44,750 bases of DNA, from the NCBI GenBank assembly GCA_030602265.1, contig JAUWAB010000030.1, positions 1 through 44,750 on the forward strand. The letters run 5' to 3'. Below the pieces are notes generated by a model. The model saw only the letters and a list, made by a program, of their open reading frames with translations, did no database searches and was not told the DNA's origin. The DNA is from Prolixibacteraceae bacterium (GTDB lineage: Bacteria; Bacteroidota; Bacteroidia; Bacteroidales; Prolixibacteraceae). The translations under genes and the position numbers were made by a program. Positions 17,160 to 25,047 of this stretch are shown here, in pieces (position 1 is the first letter of the stretch; each line of letters begins with the position of its first letter).

Positions 17160-19330
17160 AAACCCCGGCGAAAGTAAAAGTAAAGCAGAGGGATGTCACC
17201 GACTGCGGAGCAGCTTGTCTGGCCTCTGTGGCTGCATATTATGAACTTTCTATCAGTATTGCAAAATTAAGACAATGGGCTGGTACCGACAGAAAAGGTA
17301 CTTCTGCCTGGGGATTAATCAAGGCCGCTGAGCGGTTGGGAATGAGCGGGAAGGGGGTTAAAGCCATGCCCGGGGCATTAAATGAGATCCCATTGCCAGC
17401 GATTGCTCATGTAATAGTGAATGAGAAACTGCACCATTATGTGGTGGTATACAGAGTCTCTCCTGAGCATCTGGAAATAATGGATCCCGCCAATGGCACT
17501 CTGGAAAAAAGAAGCAAGGATGATTTTTTACGCGAATGGACCGGCATAGTAATTCTTTTAGCGCCTACCCGGACATTCATATCAGGAAATCAGAAGGTAT
17601 CCCATTTCAGCAGGTTTTATTTTTTGTTGTATCCGCACCGGTTTATATTAATGCAGGCACTTTTAGGGTCGGTGGTTTTCACGGTCCTGGGATTATCCAC
17701 TTCTGTTTATATTCAGAAAATTACTGATTATGTATTGCTGAACGGAAACCGGAACCTGCTGAATTTGCTTAGTCTTGCCATGCTGGTCATTTTGCTTTTC
17801 CAGATTCTGATCGGAACCCTTCAGACGGTGATGGTATTAAAAACGGGGCAGTTGATCGATGCGCGGTTAATTACCGGATACTACAGGCATTTGCTGAGAC
17901 TTCCCCAAAGTTTCTTTGATTCCATGCGGACAGGGGAAATTGTTTCCAGAATTAATGATGCCATTAAGATCCGTGCATTTATCAACGATGCTTTGGTGAA
18001 TTTTGTGGTTAACTTTTTCATCCTATTGTTCGCCTTTATCCTGATGTTTATTTACAGTTGGAAACTGGCCTTTATTATGGTCATGGTTATTCCTCTGTAT
18101 GCGATTATCTATTGGGTTACCGACAAGTTAAACCGGAAACAGGAAAGAAAGATCATGGAGCAGGCGGCTGAACTGGAATCACAGCTGATCGAGTCTGTCA
18201 ATTCAATCAAAACCATTAAGCAGCTTGCGATTGAGGATTTTGCCAATATCAAAACGGAAATCCGGTTTATTCCTCTGTTATTGTCAGCATACCGGTCAGG
18301 GATAAACAGTCTGTTCTCGAGCAATGCCTCACTCACTGTCAGCAGGTTGTTTACCATTATTTTACTCTGGGTTGGCAGTTATTATGTCATGGATAAGGAA
18401 ATCACCCCTGGAGAATTAATGTCCTTCTATGCTTTGGTCGGATATTTCACCGGGCCTGTTTCGGGAGTAATAGGATTGAATAAGGTATATCAGAATGCCC
18501 GGATTGCCGCAGACAGATTGTTTGAGATCATGGATCTTTCTGACGATGAGAAGGAACATATGGTTGAAGCTTCTGAGATCAGTCCGGGAGATGTCGTATT
18601 CCGGAATGTCTGTTTCGGATATGGTACGAGAGAGAATGTTTTAAATGATTTCAGCGCAGTATTCAGAAAAGGGGAAGTTACTGCCCTGATTGGAGAAAGT
18701 GGTTCGGGAAAATCGACCATTGCCTCCTTGTTGCTTAAACTCTACCCTCTGAATAAAGGTACTATCTGTATAGGCGAAACCAATATCGGGCATATCGGGA
18801 CAGAAAGCCTGAGAAGACTGATTGGCATGGTATCCCAAAATCCGGATCTTTTCAGTGGTACGATTGCATCGAACATCGCTATCGGTGAAAATTATCCGGA
18901 TATGGGTAAAATACTGACCATATCGGAGCAACTTGGGCTGAAGGGCTTTGTGGAGAGTCTGCCTTCAGGTTACAACACCTACATCGGGGAGCAGGGAGCA
19001 GCACTTTCCGGCGGCCAGCAGCAGAGACTGGCTATTGCCAGAATATTATACCGGGAGCCGGAAATTTTTGTGTTGGACGAGGCGACATCATCTTTGGATT
19101 CTGAATCTGAATCGTATGTCCATGCGATTATCAGGCAGTTAAGGCTTAATGGCAAAACGGTGGTTCTAATAGCGCACAGGTTAAGTAGTATTGTAAATGC
19201 CGATAAGATAATAGTGGTTAAGAATGGGCAGGTGGCAGAAGAAGGTGACCACAAAACCCTGCTGAGTTTAAAAGGATTATATTACTCAGCCTGGCAGAAA
19301 CAGTTTCCGGCAGAAGAATGGAAAGATTAA
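17156..19330 (+). CDS. Peptidase-containing ABC transporter (C39 family, bacteriocin exporter)
   Basis: A 724-residue protein with the three parts of a PCAT. The N-terminal C39 peptidase domain has Q11, C17 (RDVTDCGAACL), H94 and D110, so the catalytic set is complete. A six-helix ABC membrane domain spans about residues 160-450. The ATPase has Walker A GESGSGKST (513-521), signature LSGGQQQRLA (from 617) and VLDEATSSLD. Such proteins cut leaders after a Gly-Gly pair and export the released peptide. In this window two proteins offer such a site: the precursor at 1790-2005 and the HTH protein just downstream. The exporter forms one transcription unit with the HlyD-like gene and the HTH gene (1-nt gap to the latter). 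Confidence 0.95.
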   Translation: MKTPAKVKVKQRDVTDCGAACLASVAAYYELSISIAKLRQWAGTDRKGTSAWGLIKAAERLGMSGKGVKAMPGALNEIPLPAIAHVIVNEKLHHYVVVYRVSPEHLEIMDPANGTLEKRSKDDFLREWTGIVILLAPTRTFISGNQKVSHFSRFYFLLYPHRFILMQALLGSVVFTVLGLSTSVYIQKITDYVLLNGNRNLLNLLSLAMLVILLFQILIGTLQTVMVLKTGQLIDARLITGYYRHLLRLPQSFFDSMRTGEIVSRINDAIKIRAFINDALVNFVVNFFILLFAFILMFIYSWKLAFIMVMVIPLYAIIYWVTDKLNRKQERKIMEQAAELESQLIESVNSIKTIKQLAIEDFANIKTEIRFIPLLLSAYRSGINSLFSSNASLTVSRLFTIILLWVGSYYVMDKEITPGELMSFYALVGYFTGPVSGVIGLNKVYQNARIAADRLFEIMDLSDDEKEHMVEASEISPGDVVFRNVCFGYGTRENVLNDFSAVFRKGEVTALIGESGSGKSTIASLLLKLYPLNKGTICIGETNIGHIGTESLRRLIGMVSQNPDLFSGTIASNIAIGENYPDMGKILTISEQLGLKGFVESLPSGYNTYIGEQGAALSGGQQQRLAIARILYREPEIFVLDEATSSLDSESESYVHAIIRQLRLNGKTVVLIAHRLSSIVNADKIIVVKNGQVAEEGDHKTLLSLKGLYYSAWQKQFPAEEWKD

Positions 19331-19331
19331 A

Positions 19332-19661
19332 ATGTACGATATGAAATCAATTGAGCAACTTTACAGGCTTCAAAGAATGAATGATCTCATCAGGTCAAGA
19401 AAGACAGGAACACCGGTTCAACTGTCAGGTACACTGGGAATCAGCAAACGTCAGCTCTATTGTGATCTGGACTATTGCCGTGATCTCGGATTAAGTATCG
19501 GGTATTCCAAACAGATGCAAACCTTTTATTATGTGGATGGGGAGGAGTTGGAAATTCGCATCTCCATACGCATCATTACCGACAGCGAGGTCCGGAAAAT
19601 AATCGGAGGATTTGGTAATAATCAGGGTTCAGTGCTTTTTTTATGCACTCAGGCCAATTAA
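19332..19661 (+). CDS. Small HTH protein with a C-terminal double-glycine-like motif
   Basis: A 109-residue protein. Residues 8-62 form a helix-turn-helix of the HTH_11/WYL-entry type (LQRMNDLIRSRKTGTP, LGISKRQLYCDLDYCRDLG), then a YYVDG beta-wing. Residues 82-93 read ITDSEVRKIIGG, which fits a double-glycine leader end: G-1, G-2, I-4, V-7, E-8, T-11, I-12. A 16-residue tail FGNNQGSVLFLCTQAN follows. The gene starts one nucleotide after the C39 exporter stop, so it meets the peptidase in the same operon. It may regulate the system, may be a precursor carried on an HTH body, or both. The last ten codons lie in the shared leader element. The HTH call is good; the GG cleavage is inferred. Confidence 0.75.
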   Translation: MYDMKSIEQLYRLQRMNDLIRSRKTGTPVQLSGTLGISKRQLYCDLDYCRDLGLSIGYSKQMQTFYYVDGEELEIRISIRIITDSEVRKIIGGFGNNQGSVLFLCTQAN

Positions 19662-19724
19662 TTTTGAGAACAGGTTTGGTGCACAAAACCGGGTGTATTC
19701 CGAAAAACCCCACAAGAGTAGGAG
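19632..19724 (+). promoter_or_regulatory. Shared 93-nt leader element, copy B, upstream of the DUF3267-like protease
   Basis: The gap-free partner of 1677-1769. The conserved blocks are GTGCTTTTTTTATGCACTC (19632-19650), GTGCAC (19679-19684), CCGGGTG(N)ATTCCGAAAAACC (19689-19709) and AAGAGTAGGAG (19714-19724). The first 30 nt are also the last codons of the HTH gene (SVLFLCTQAN and stop). The rest is intergenic and leads to the ATG at 19746. It may act as an internal promoter, an attenuator or a binding site for the HTH protein. Confidence 0.75.
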
Positions 19725-19745
19725 TTAATCTTAAACAAAAAAATT

Positions 19746-20267
19746 ATGATAATCTCCTTTACCTGGAAAAGTCAAGCCTTTAGTATTCTTTTAGGATTGA
19801 TTTTAGCTTTTGCCTTAAGCGGGGTGGTTTCCCTGGTTTTTTTTGATGGAAATTTTGATTTTTCAGTGGTGAAAAGCCTGCCCCTGCTGATTTTGCTCAT
19901 ACCTGTACACGAGTTAATCCATTACATTCTGTTTCCTGATCTGAAAAATACCAAAATCGGATTCTCCTTTAAAAGATTTTCCTTCTTTGCATTTACTTCG
20001 ACAGTAATGTCCAAATCAAGATTTATCCTGGCTGCATCAGGGCCGGTGTTAATACTGACTTTCCTTCCGCTAATCTGCTTATTAGTAAATCCTCATCCGT
20101 TTTTAGCCAGAGTTGCCCTCATCAATTTACTGGGTTCCGGCATGGATTTAATTATTCTTGGCAGAATCTTGTTTCTCCCGCGGATCTCACAGATCAATAT
20201 GGAGGAGTCTGCTTTATTGGTTTCAGTCGTACCAACTCCGCATGGATCTGAAAAGATGACTCAATGA
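19746..20267 (+). CDS. DUF3267-like integral membrane putative metalloprotease
   Basis: A 173-residue membrane protein with four or five hydrophobic segments. The zinc motif HELIH (H55, E56, H59) lies in the second segment, with a likely third ligand D134 in LLGSGMDLI and an SGP turn at about residue 99, a layout shared by DUF3267 and site-2-protease-like zincins. Such proteins cut within or next to the membrane. It is preceded by the same leader element as the peptide precursor at 1790 and lies last in the exporter locus. I infer a role in leader or peptide processing, signalling or immunity. The next gene is convergent and starts a different functional region. Confidence 0.75.
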   Translation: MIISFTWKSQAFSILLGLILAFALSGVVSLVFFDGNFDFSVVKSLPLLILLIPVHELIHYILFPDLKNTKIGFSFKRFSFFAFTSTVMSKSRFILAASGPVLILTFLPLICLLVNPHPFLARVALINLLGSGMDLIILGRILFLPRISQINMEESALLVSVVPTPHGSEKMTQ

Positions 20268-20317
20268 AATTCCTGAGAATACCGTCTTTCTCAAATATTT
20301 GCCTTACAGAACTGGAG

Positions 20318-22675
20318 TTAAAGCTGCCCGCTCATTGAAGGCGGAGGTGTCTTAATGCCCCAGCCGGTGTTGGGCTCCGGCCCCATCTCAAATACCAGCC
20401 GGCCACCGGCAGCCAGCTCTTTTCTGGGTAACCAGGCATTTTCTACAGGTTTGCCGTTGAAACTCAGGGATTGGATGTATTTATTCTCTTTTGAGTTATT
20501 TACGGTTTCAATGACCAATTTCTTCTGATTGGGAAGGTGAACCGTCACCTTGTCAAACAGCGGACTTCCAAACTGAAAAGTCGGCTCTGCATGGGCATGA
20601 CCCTGAACATCAAACAATCCCATAGAAGCCAGAACAAACCAGCCGCCCAACTGGCCCTGGTCTTCATCCTGTCCGAAGCCATAACCGTGGGTCGGGGTAG
20701 TCCCGTAAAACTCATCACAGATGTTACGGGTCCATTTCTGGGTCAGCCACGGCTTGCCCGAATAATTGAACAGCCAGGCCTGGTGCAGACAGGGTTGGTT
20801 GCCGTGGTTGTAGAGCATCTCCACACCTGAGAAGGAATCAATTTCCTCACCGCCGCCAAACCTTGATTTGGCACTTTCCTTAAAGGTGCTTTCAAGTCGT
20901 TCATTAAACAGGTCAATTCCCAGTTTGTCGATCAGTCCGGCCGGATCATGGGGCACATACCAGGTATATTGTACGGCATTTCCTTCCTGAAATCCCCGCC
21001 ATGCCTGCATCGGATCGAATTGGTCGACAAACCTGCCATCTTCATGTCTTGGCCTGATATACCTGGTTTCCGGATCCAGGAGGTATTTCCAGCCTTCGGC
21101 CTGTTTCATCAATTGGGAATACTCCTGGTCTTTGCCAAGGGCTTTTGCCATCTGCGCGACGGCATAGGAACTGAATGAATATTCCAGGGTATGGGAAGCC
21201 CCGAAGTTGAATATCCAGCCATTCGACAATACGGTATCCCTGTCGGGGATATACCCGTTGTTCACCAGAAAGCGAAGGTCATACTTGCCCGAACCAAAGG
21301 GCCGGCCGTTATAACCGGTTTCATTCCTGTAGGCTGCTTCCCAGGCCTGGTTGACATTCTCAAACTCCAATCCGCAGTTATGGGCTGAGGCCAGCAACAA
21401 GCCGAAAAAGTTGGTCTGCACGCCGTTGGTATGGATTCCGGCGGCTAATCCGTCGTGCATCCAGCCGGTCTCTTCTGCAAAATCAAGGTTGGCCTGCAGG
21501 TATTCCATAAAATGGTCAGGATAGACCAACGCCCATATCTGGCTCAGGTTCCAGAAGCCGCCCCACATGCCGTCGGTGTTGAAGAAATGCCTGGTTGGCT
21601 GTCCGTTACTGTCCAGAGGAAGCTGTCCGATGCCACCATTGTTCAGCGGATAGGCTCCATTGACATCGCTGGCAATTCCCCGGCCTGCAAGGACATGATA
21701 CAGCCCGGTGTAAAACTTGCGTAAGTTTTCTGTGTTGCTGTCTTCCACTTCGATCTTCGACAGCATCTCATTCCATCTCTGCCTGGCGGTGTTCCTGGCC
21801 ATATCAAAGGTCACTCCCTTTGATTCGGTTTCAAGGTTAAGCTTTGCATTTTCGAGGCTGGTAAAGGAAACCCCGACCTGCATTTCGATCACTTCGTCCT
21901 TACTAGTGCTGAAGGTGAGATACATCCCATTGTTGATACCGGTGGTTTTTCTTTCTCCTGCCATAACCAGGGAATCCACAAAGGTGCCCCAGGCTTCCGG
22001 TGTCCTGGAAAGTCTGGCATGGAAGAACATTTTTACCCTTTTGCCCTCATCGCAGAATTTGACGTATTCAGGATAAGTAACCACGTAACCCTGAACCTCA
22101 CGGTCGCCGGTCAGCTCGGCATATGCCTCGGTTACATCGCTGCTTTCTCCCTGCTTGTGACCGATATCGAACAGAATATGCGATTGGTCTGATTCGGGAA
22201 AGGTATACCGGTGATAACCCACCCTTGTGGTGGCTGTAAGTTCAGCTTTTACGCCATAATCTTTCAGAAAAACGCTGTAGTAACCCGGCTCGGCATGCTC
22301 TGTTTCCTTGTCGAAACGCGACCGGTAACCGCCGTCCGGGTCCTCCAGTGTTCCGGGAACGGTTTTGAGTTCGCCGGTAATGGGCATATTAACCACACCT
22401 CCGATCTGGAATTCATGAAAGTTGCCAAAACCTTCGATCGAAGTGTGCCGGTCGTCATAACCCGCCGGGAGCCAGCTTCCGAAGCTGCCATAGGCATTGG
22501 TGTGAGGCGCTGGTTTTACCATTCCGAAGGGAACCGCTGCAGGGGTGTAGAAAAACCATCTGCCATGTACCGATCCGATCTGTGGATCAGCATATTGAAA
22601 CGCGTTAAAATCCTTTTTCTGCTCACAAGCCATCAAGGCTGTCAATAGCCATGCCGATAACAATAACTTCTTCAT
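20318..22675 (-). CDS. GH92 alpha-mannosidase-like lipoprotein
   Basis: A 785-residue lipoprotein: the signal MKKLLLSAWLLTALMAC ends in a lipobox with Cys at residue 17. The family signature EGNAVQYTWYVPHD contains the expected acid residue E564, and the DEDQGQLGGW motif at 670-679 matches the conserved EDxGQ block of the calcium-dependent GH92 enzymes. GH92 members are exo-acting alpha-mannosidases, used by Bacteroidota to trim N-glycans or yeast mannan. The lipid anchor puts it at the periplasmic or surface face of a membrane. It stands alone without a susCD pair, so it may serve scavenging. The linkage specificity cannot be told from sequence. Confidence 0.93.
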   Translation of the reverse strand: MKKLLLSAWLLTALMACEQKKDFNAFQYADPQIGSVHGRWFFYTPAAVPFGMVKPAPHTNAYGSFGSWLPAGYDDRHTSIEGFGNFHEFQIGGVVNMPITGELKTVPGTLEDPDGGYRSRFDKETEHAEPGYYSVFLKDYGVKAELTATTRVGYHRYTFPESDQSHILFDIGHKQGESSDVTEAYAELTGDREVQGYVVTYPEYVKFCDEGKRVKMFFHARLSRTPEAWGTFVDSLVMAGERKTTGINNGMYLTFSTSKDEVIEMQVGVSFTSLENAKLNLETESKGVTFDMARNTARQRWNEMLSKIEVEDSNTENLRKFYTGLYHVLAGRGIASDVNGAYPLNNGGIGQLPLDSNGQPTRHFFNTDGMWGGFWNLSQIWALVYPDHFMEYLQANLDFAEETGWMHDGLAAGIHTNGVQTNFFGLLLASAHNCGLEFENVNQAWEAAYRNETGYNGRPFGSGKYDLRFLVNNGYIPDRDTVLSNGWIFNFGASHTLEYSFSSYAVAQMAKALGKDQEYSQLMKQAEGWKYLLDPETRYIRPRHEDGRFVDQFDPMQAWRGFQEGNAVQYTWYVPHDPAGLIDKLGIDLFNERLESTFKESAKSRFGGGEEIDSFSGVEMLYNHGNQPCLHQAWLFNYSGKPWLTQKWTRNICDEFYGTTPTHGYGFGQDEDQGQLGGWFVLASMGLFDVQGHAHAEPTFQFGSPLFDKVTVHLPNQKKLVIETVNNSKENKYIQSLSFNGKPVENAWLPRKELAAGGRLVFEMGPEPNTGWGIKTPPPSMSGQL

Positions 22676-22798
22676 ATTTTGCCTTTCTTTTTAATCACTT
22701 ACCGGCAGCAAAGTTACCATTTCGGTGTAAAATTTTCAGAGGCTGCCCTGCAGAGTTTTCCTAAATCCTGTATTACAAGTACAGGTTTGGATTTTTCT

Positions 22799-22806
22799 TA
22801 CCTTTG
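22799..22806 (+). promoter_or_regulatory. Putative -7 box upstream of yidD
   Basis: TACCTTTG matches the Bacteroidota -7 consensus TAnnTTTG, 30 nt upstream of the yidD ATG. The -33 TTG is not clear at the expected spacing. Confidence 0.45.
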
Positions 22807-22836
22807 CAGTGCTAAAACATATTGATATCAAGTAAG

Positions 22837-23112
22837 ATGAGGGATTTATACCGTTGGATCATTAAAATATTAAGCTGGATTATTCTTGTTCCGGTTTATA
22901 TCTATAAATATGCCATTTCCCCTTATACCCCGGCATCCTGCCGGCACGTTCCCACCTGTTCGACCTATGCCGTTGAAGCCGTAAAGATTCATGGTCCCTT
23001 CAGGGGATTCTGGCTGGCTACCAAGAGGATTGCCCATTGCCACCCATGGGGGACGAGCGGTTATGACCCGGTACCTCCCAGGAAACCGAAAGCAGTTGAC
23101 AAAAAATGGTGA
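22837..23112 (+). CDS. yidD: Membrane protein insertion efficiency factor YidD
   Basis: A 91-residue protein started at the ATG at 22837 (MRDLYRW); an upstream TTG is less likely. It carries the family's signature stretch YAISPYTPASCRHVPTCSTYAVEA with its three cysteines and the end motif HPWGTSGYDPVP. YidD is a small peripheral inner-membrane protein that supports insertion of membrane proteins with YidC. In many bacteria it lies next to rnpA or yidC; here it stands alone between a GH92 gene and the zinc transporter. The length is normal or slightly long. Confidence 0.95.
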   Translation: MRDLYRWIIKILSWIILVPVYIYKYAISPYTPASCRHVPTCSTYAVEAVKIHGPFRGFWLATKRIAHCHPWGTSGYDPVPPRKPKAVDKKW

Positions 23113-23267
23113 TATAAGGTTCGTTGAAAGAAATCCCGGGTCGGTTTGATCTGGAACTTTATTCCATAGTTTTGGTACATGGACCTCCGCATTTTTCGCT
23201 GACGGATATGCTTCCCGGTTATTTACAATTTGATTTTCCGTTGTTTACACACATGGATTCATTTTGT

Positions 23268-23275
23268 TACCTTTG
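23268..23275 (+). promoter_or_regulatory. Putative -7 box of the zinc uptake operon
   Basis: TACCTTTG is an exact TAnnTTTG match 138 nt upstream of the znuA start. A TTG at 23241-23243 is 24 nt away, longer than the usual 19-21, so the -33 assignment is weak. The implied 5' leader is about 130 nt. I could not identify a Zur operator. The rest of 23113-23413 shows no gene. Confidence 0.45.
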
Positions 23276-23413
23276 CTGACCAGGGGTCATCAAATAAGTC
23301 AGGGATACATGAGTTGCCGGTTCAGGCCATAGTTATTGTCTGATTTCCGGATGATCTCTGAATGTAATAGGGTTCAGGCGATTTCTGTAATGTTAAACAT
23401 CAAATTTTTCAAT

Positions 23414-24292
23414 ATGCGTTTGAGATATCTGATCATTTTATTTGTGCTGATTTCCATATTCTCCGGGTGCGGATCCCGCAGCGGACAATCGTCTGCTGTT
23501 AAAGACAAGCCGGTTATTCTGGTAAGTATTCTTCCACAGGTTACTTTTGTGGAGAAAATTGCCGGAGATGACTTTACCATTTCCCTGCTGATTCCGCATG
23601 GAGCAAATCCTACTACCTATTCACTGCTGCCTGCACAAATGGCTGAAATCGCGCGGGCGGAAACCTGGTTTCGGATGGGATATGTCGGTTTTGAACTCTC
23701 CTGGGCCGACAAAATCCTTCAGACCAACCCATCGATGAAGGTGGTTGATTTGTCGGAAGGCCTTGACCTGATTTCGGCTGGAACCAATCCCGAAACCGGG
23801 GCCCGTACTGGTGCGGATCCCCATACCTGGCTCTCTCCCTCTCTGGTGAAGAAAATGGCCCGTGTGATCAGGGATGAACTGATTGCTCTCCGTCCCGACC
23901 GAAGTGAAGCTTATCAGCTGGGCTATCAGCAGTTTCTAAGGGAAATCGATGAAACGGATACGGAAATCAGGAAAATACTAAGCGAATACCATGGACGGAA
24001 ATTCATCTCCTTTCATCCTTCGCTGTCGTACTTTGCCCGTGAATACGGGCTTGAGCAGTTTTCTCTCCAGCAGAGAGGTAAGGAGCCCACTCCGGGGCAT
24101 ATTGCCGGACTGGTAAAACTGGCCAGGGAAGAGAACATCAGGGTAATTTTCATTCAGAGTGATTTCGACCGGGAAAATGCACGCATGTTCGCCCAGGAGA
24201 TCAATGGAGAGGCTATCCAGGTGTGGCCTCTTAATCCGGAATGGAGTGAGAACCTGTTGACCATAACCCGGTTGCTGAGAGATAATTTCTGA
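23414..24292 (+). CDS. znuA: Zinc ABC transporter substrate-binding lipoprotein, ZnuA-like
   Basis: A 292-residue lipoprotein. The ATG at 23414 gives a clean signal (MRLRYLIILFVLISIFSGC) with a lipobox Cys at residue 19; the upstream in-frame TTG is rejected. It is a cluster A-I metal-binding protein with two lobes joined by a long helix. The second metal His lies in ADPHTWLSP and the third in FHPSLSYFAREYGL. The usual first His (DPHxYEP) is replaced: the segment reads GANPTTYSL. The usual C-terminal Asp region reads PLNPEW. The His-rich loop of many ZnuA proteins is missing. It is first in a four-gene operon with overlapping ends. Zinc is the likely metal, but manganese or another is possible. 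Confidence 0.85.
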   Translation: MRLRYLIILFVLISIFSGCGSRSGQSSAVKDKPVILVSILPQVTFVEKIAGDDFTISLLIPHGANPTTYSLLPAQMAEIARAETWFRMGYVGFELSWADKILQTNPSMKVVDLSEGLDLISAGTNPETGARTGADPHTWLSPSLVKKMARVIRDELIALRPDRSEAYQLGYQQFLREIDETDTEIRKILSEYHGRKFISFHPSLSYFAREYGLEQFSLQQRGKEPTPGHIAGLVKLAREENIRVIFIQSDFDRENARMFAQEINGEAIQVWPLNPEWSENLLTITRLLRDNF

Positions 24293-25047
24293 TGAAGCCT
24301 TTAATCCATATTAACCATCTGACTTACGCCTATACTTCGGAGCCGGTTCTTGAAGAGGTCGACCTGAAAATTTTTGACGGCGATTTTATCGGTGTGATCG
24401 GTCCGAACGGAGGTGGGAAAACCACTCTTTTGAAGGCTATACTGGGTCTTATTCAGCCTCAGAAGGGAAAGATTTATTTCAGGGAAGATCTTCCGAGACA
24501 CAAACGGCCTATCGGATACCTTCCCCAGGTGAAGCATCTTGACCGGAAGTTTCCAATAACGGTGCTCGATGTTGTACGGTCGGGGTCGTTAATGCGGCCG
24601 TTTCCGTTCCGGAATTCAGCAGCAGAAAAGAAGGCTGCTCTTGACCTTCTGGAAGAGATGGGGGTTTTAAACCTGCAGAAAAATGCTATCGGGGAGCTTT
24701 CCGGAGGGCAGATGCAGCGGGTATTCCTTTGCAGAGCGCTGATCAGTGATCCCAAAGTACTGATTCTGGATGAGCCGGATACCTTCGTGGACAACCGGTT
24801 TGAGGGTGAATTATATGAAAAGCTCAGGATATTAAATGAAAGAATGGCTATCGTGCTGGTTTCTCATGATGTAGGTACCATATCGGCTTATATTAAAACG
24901 ATAGCCTGTGTCAACCGGTTTCTGCATTACCACCCCTCGAACCGGATATCGGCCGAAGATTTGGCCGTTTATAACTGCCCGTTGCAGATTGTAACACACG
25001 GAGAAGTACCTCATACCATACTGAAAACCCACGGTCAGCATGAATGA
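24292..25047 (+). CDS. znuC: Zinc ABC transporter ATP-binding protein, ZnuC-like
   Basis: A 251-residue ABC ATPase with Walker A GPNGGGKTT near residue 38, signature LSGGQMQRVFLCRAL near 139 and Walker B VLILDEPD near 160, followed by a His switch in VLVSHD. It belongs to the metal-type (Mn/Zn/Fe) branch and would power uptake through the ZnuB-like permease. The start codon shares one base with the znuA stop (TGATG), and the end overlaps the permease gene by 8 nt, so the operon is tightly coupled. Confidence 0.93.
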   Translation: MKPLIHINHLTYAYTSEPVLEEVDLKIFDGDFIGVIGPNGGGKTTLLKAILGLIQPQKGKIYFREDLPRHKRPIGYLPQVKHLDRKFPITVLDVVRSGSLMRPFPFRNSAAEKKAALDLLEEMGVLNLQKNAIGELSGGQMQRVFLCRALISDPKVLILDEPDTFVDNRFEGELYEKLRILNERMAIVLVSHDVGTISAYIKTIACVNRFLHYHPSNRISAEDLAVYNCPLQIVTHGEVPHTILKTHGQHE

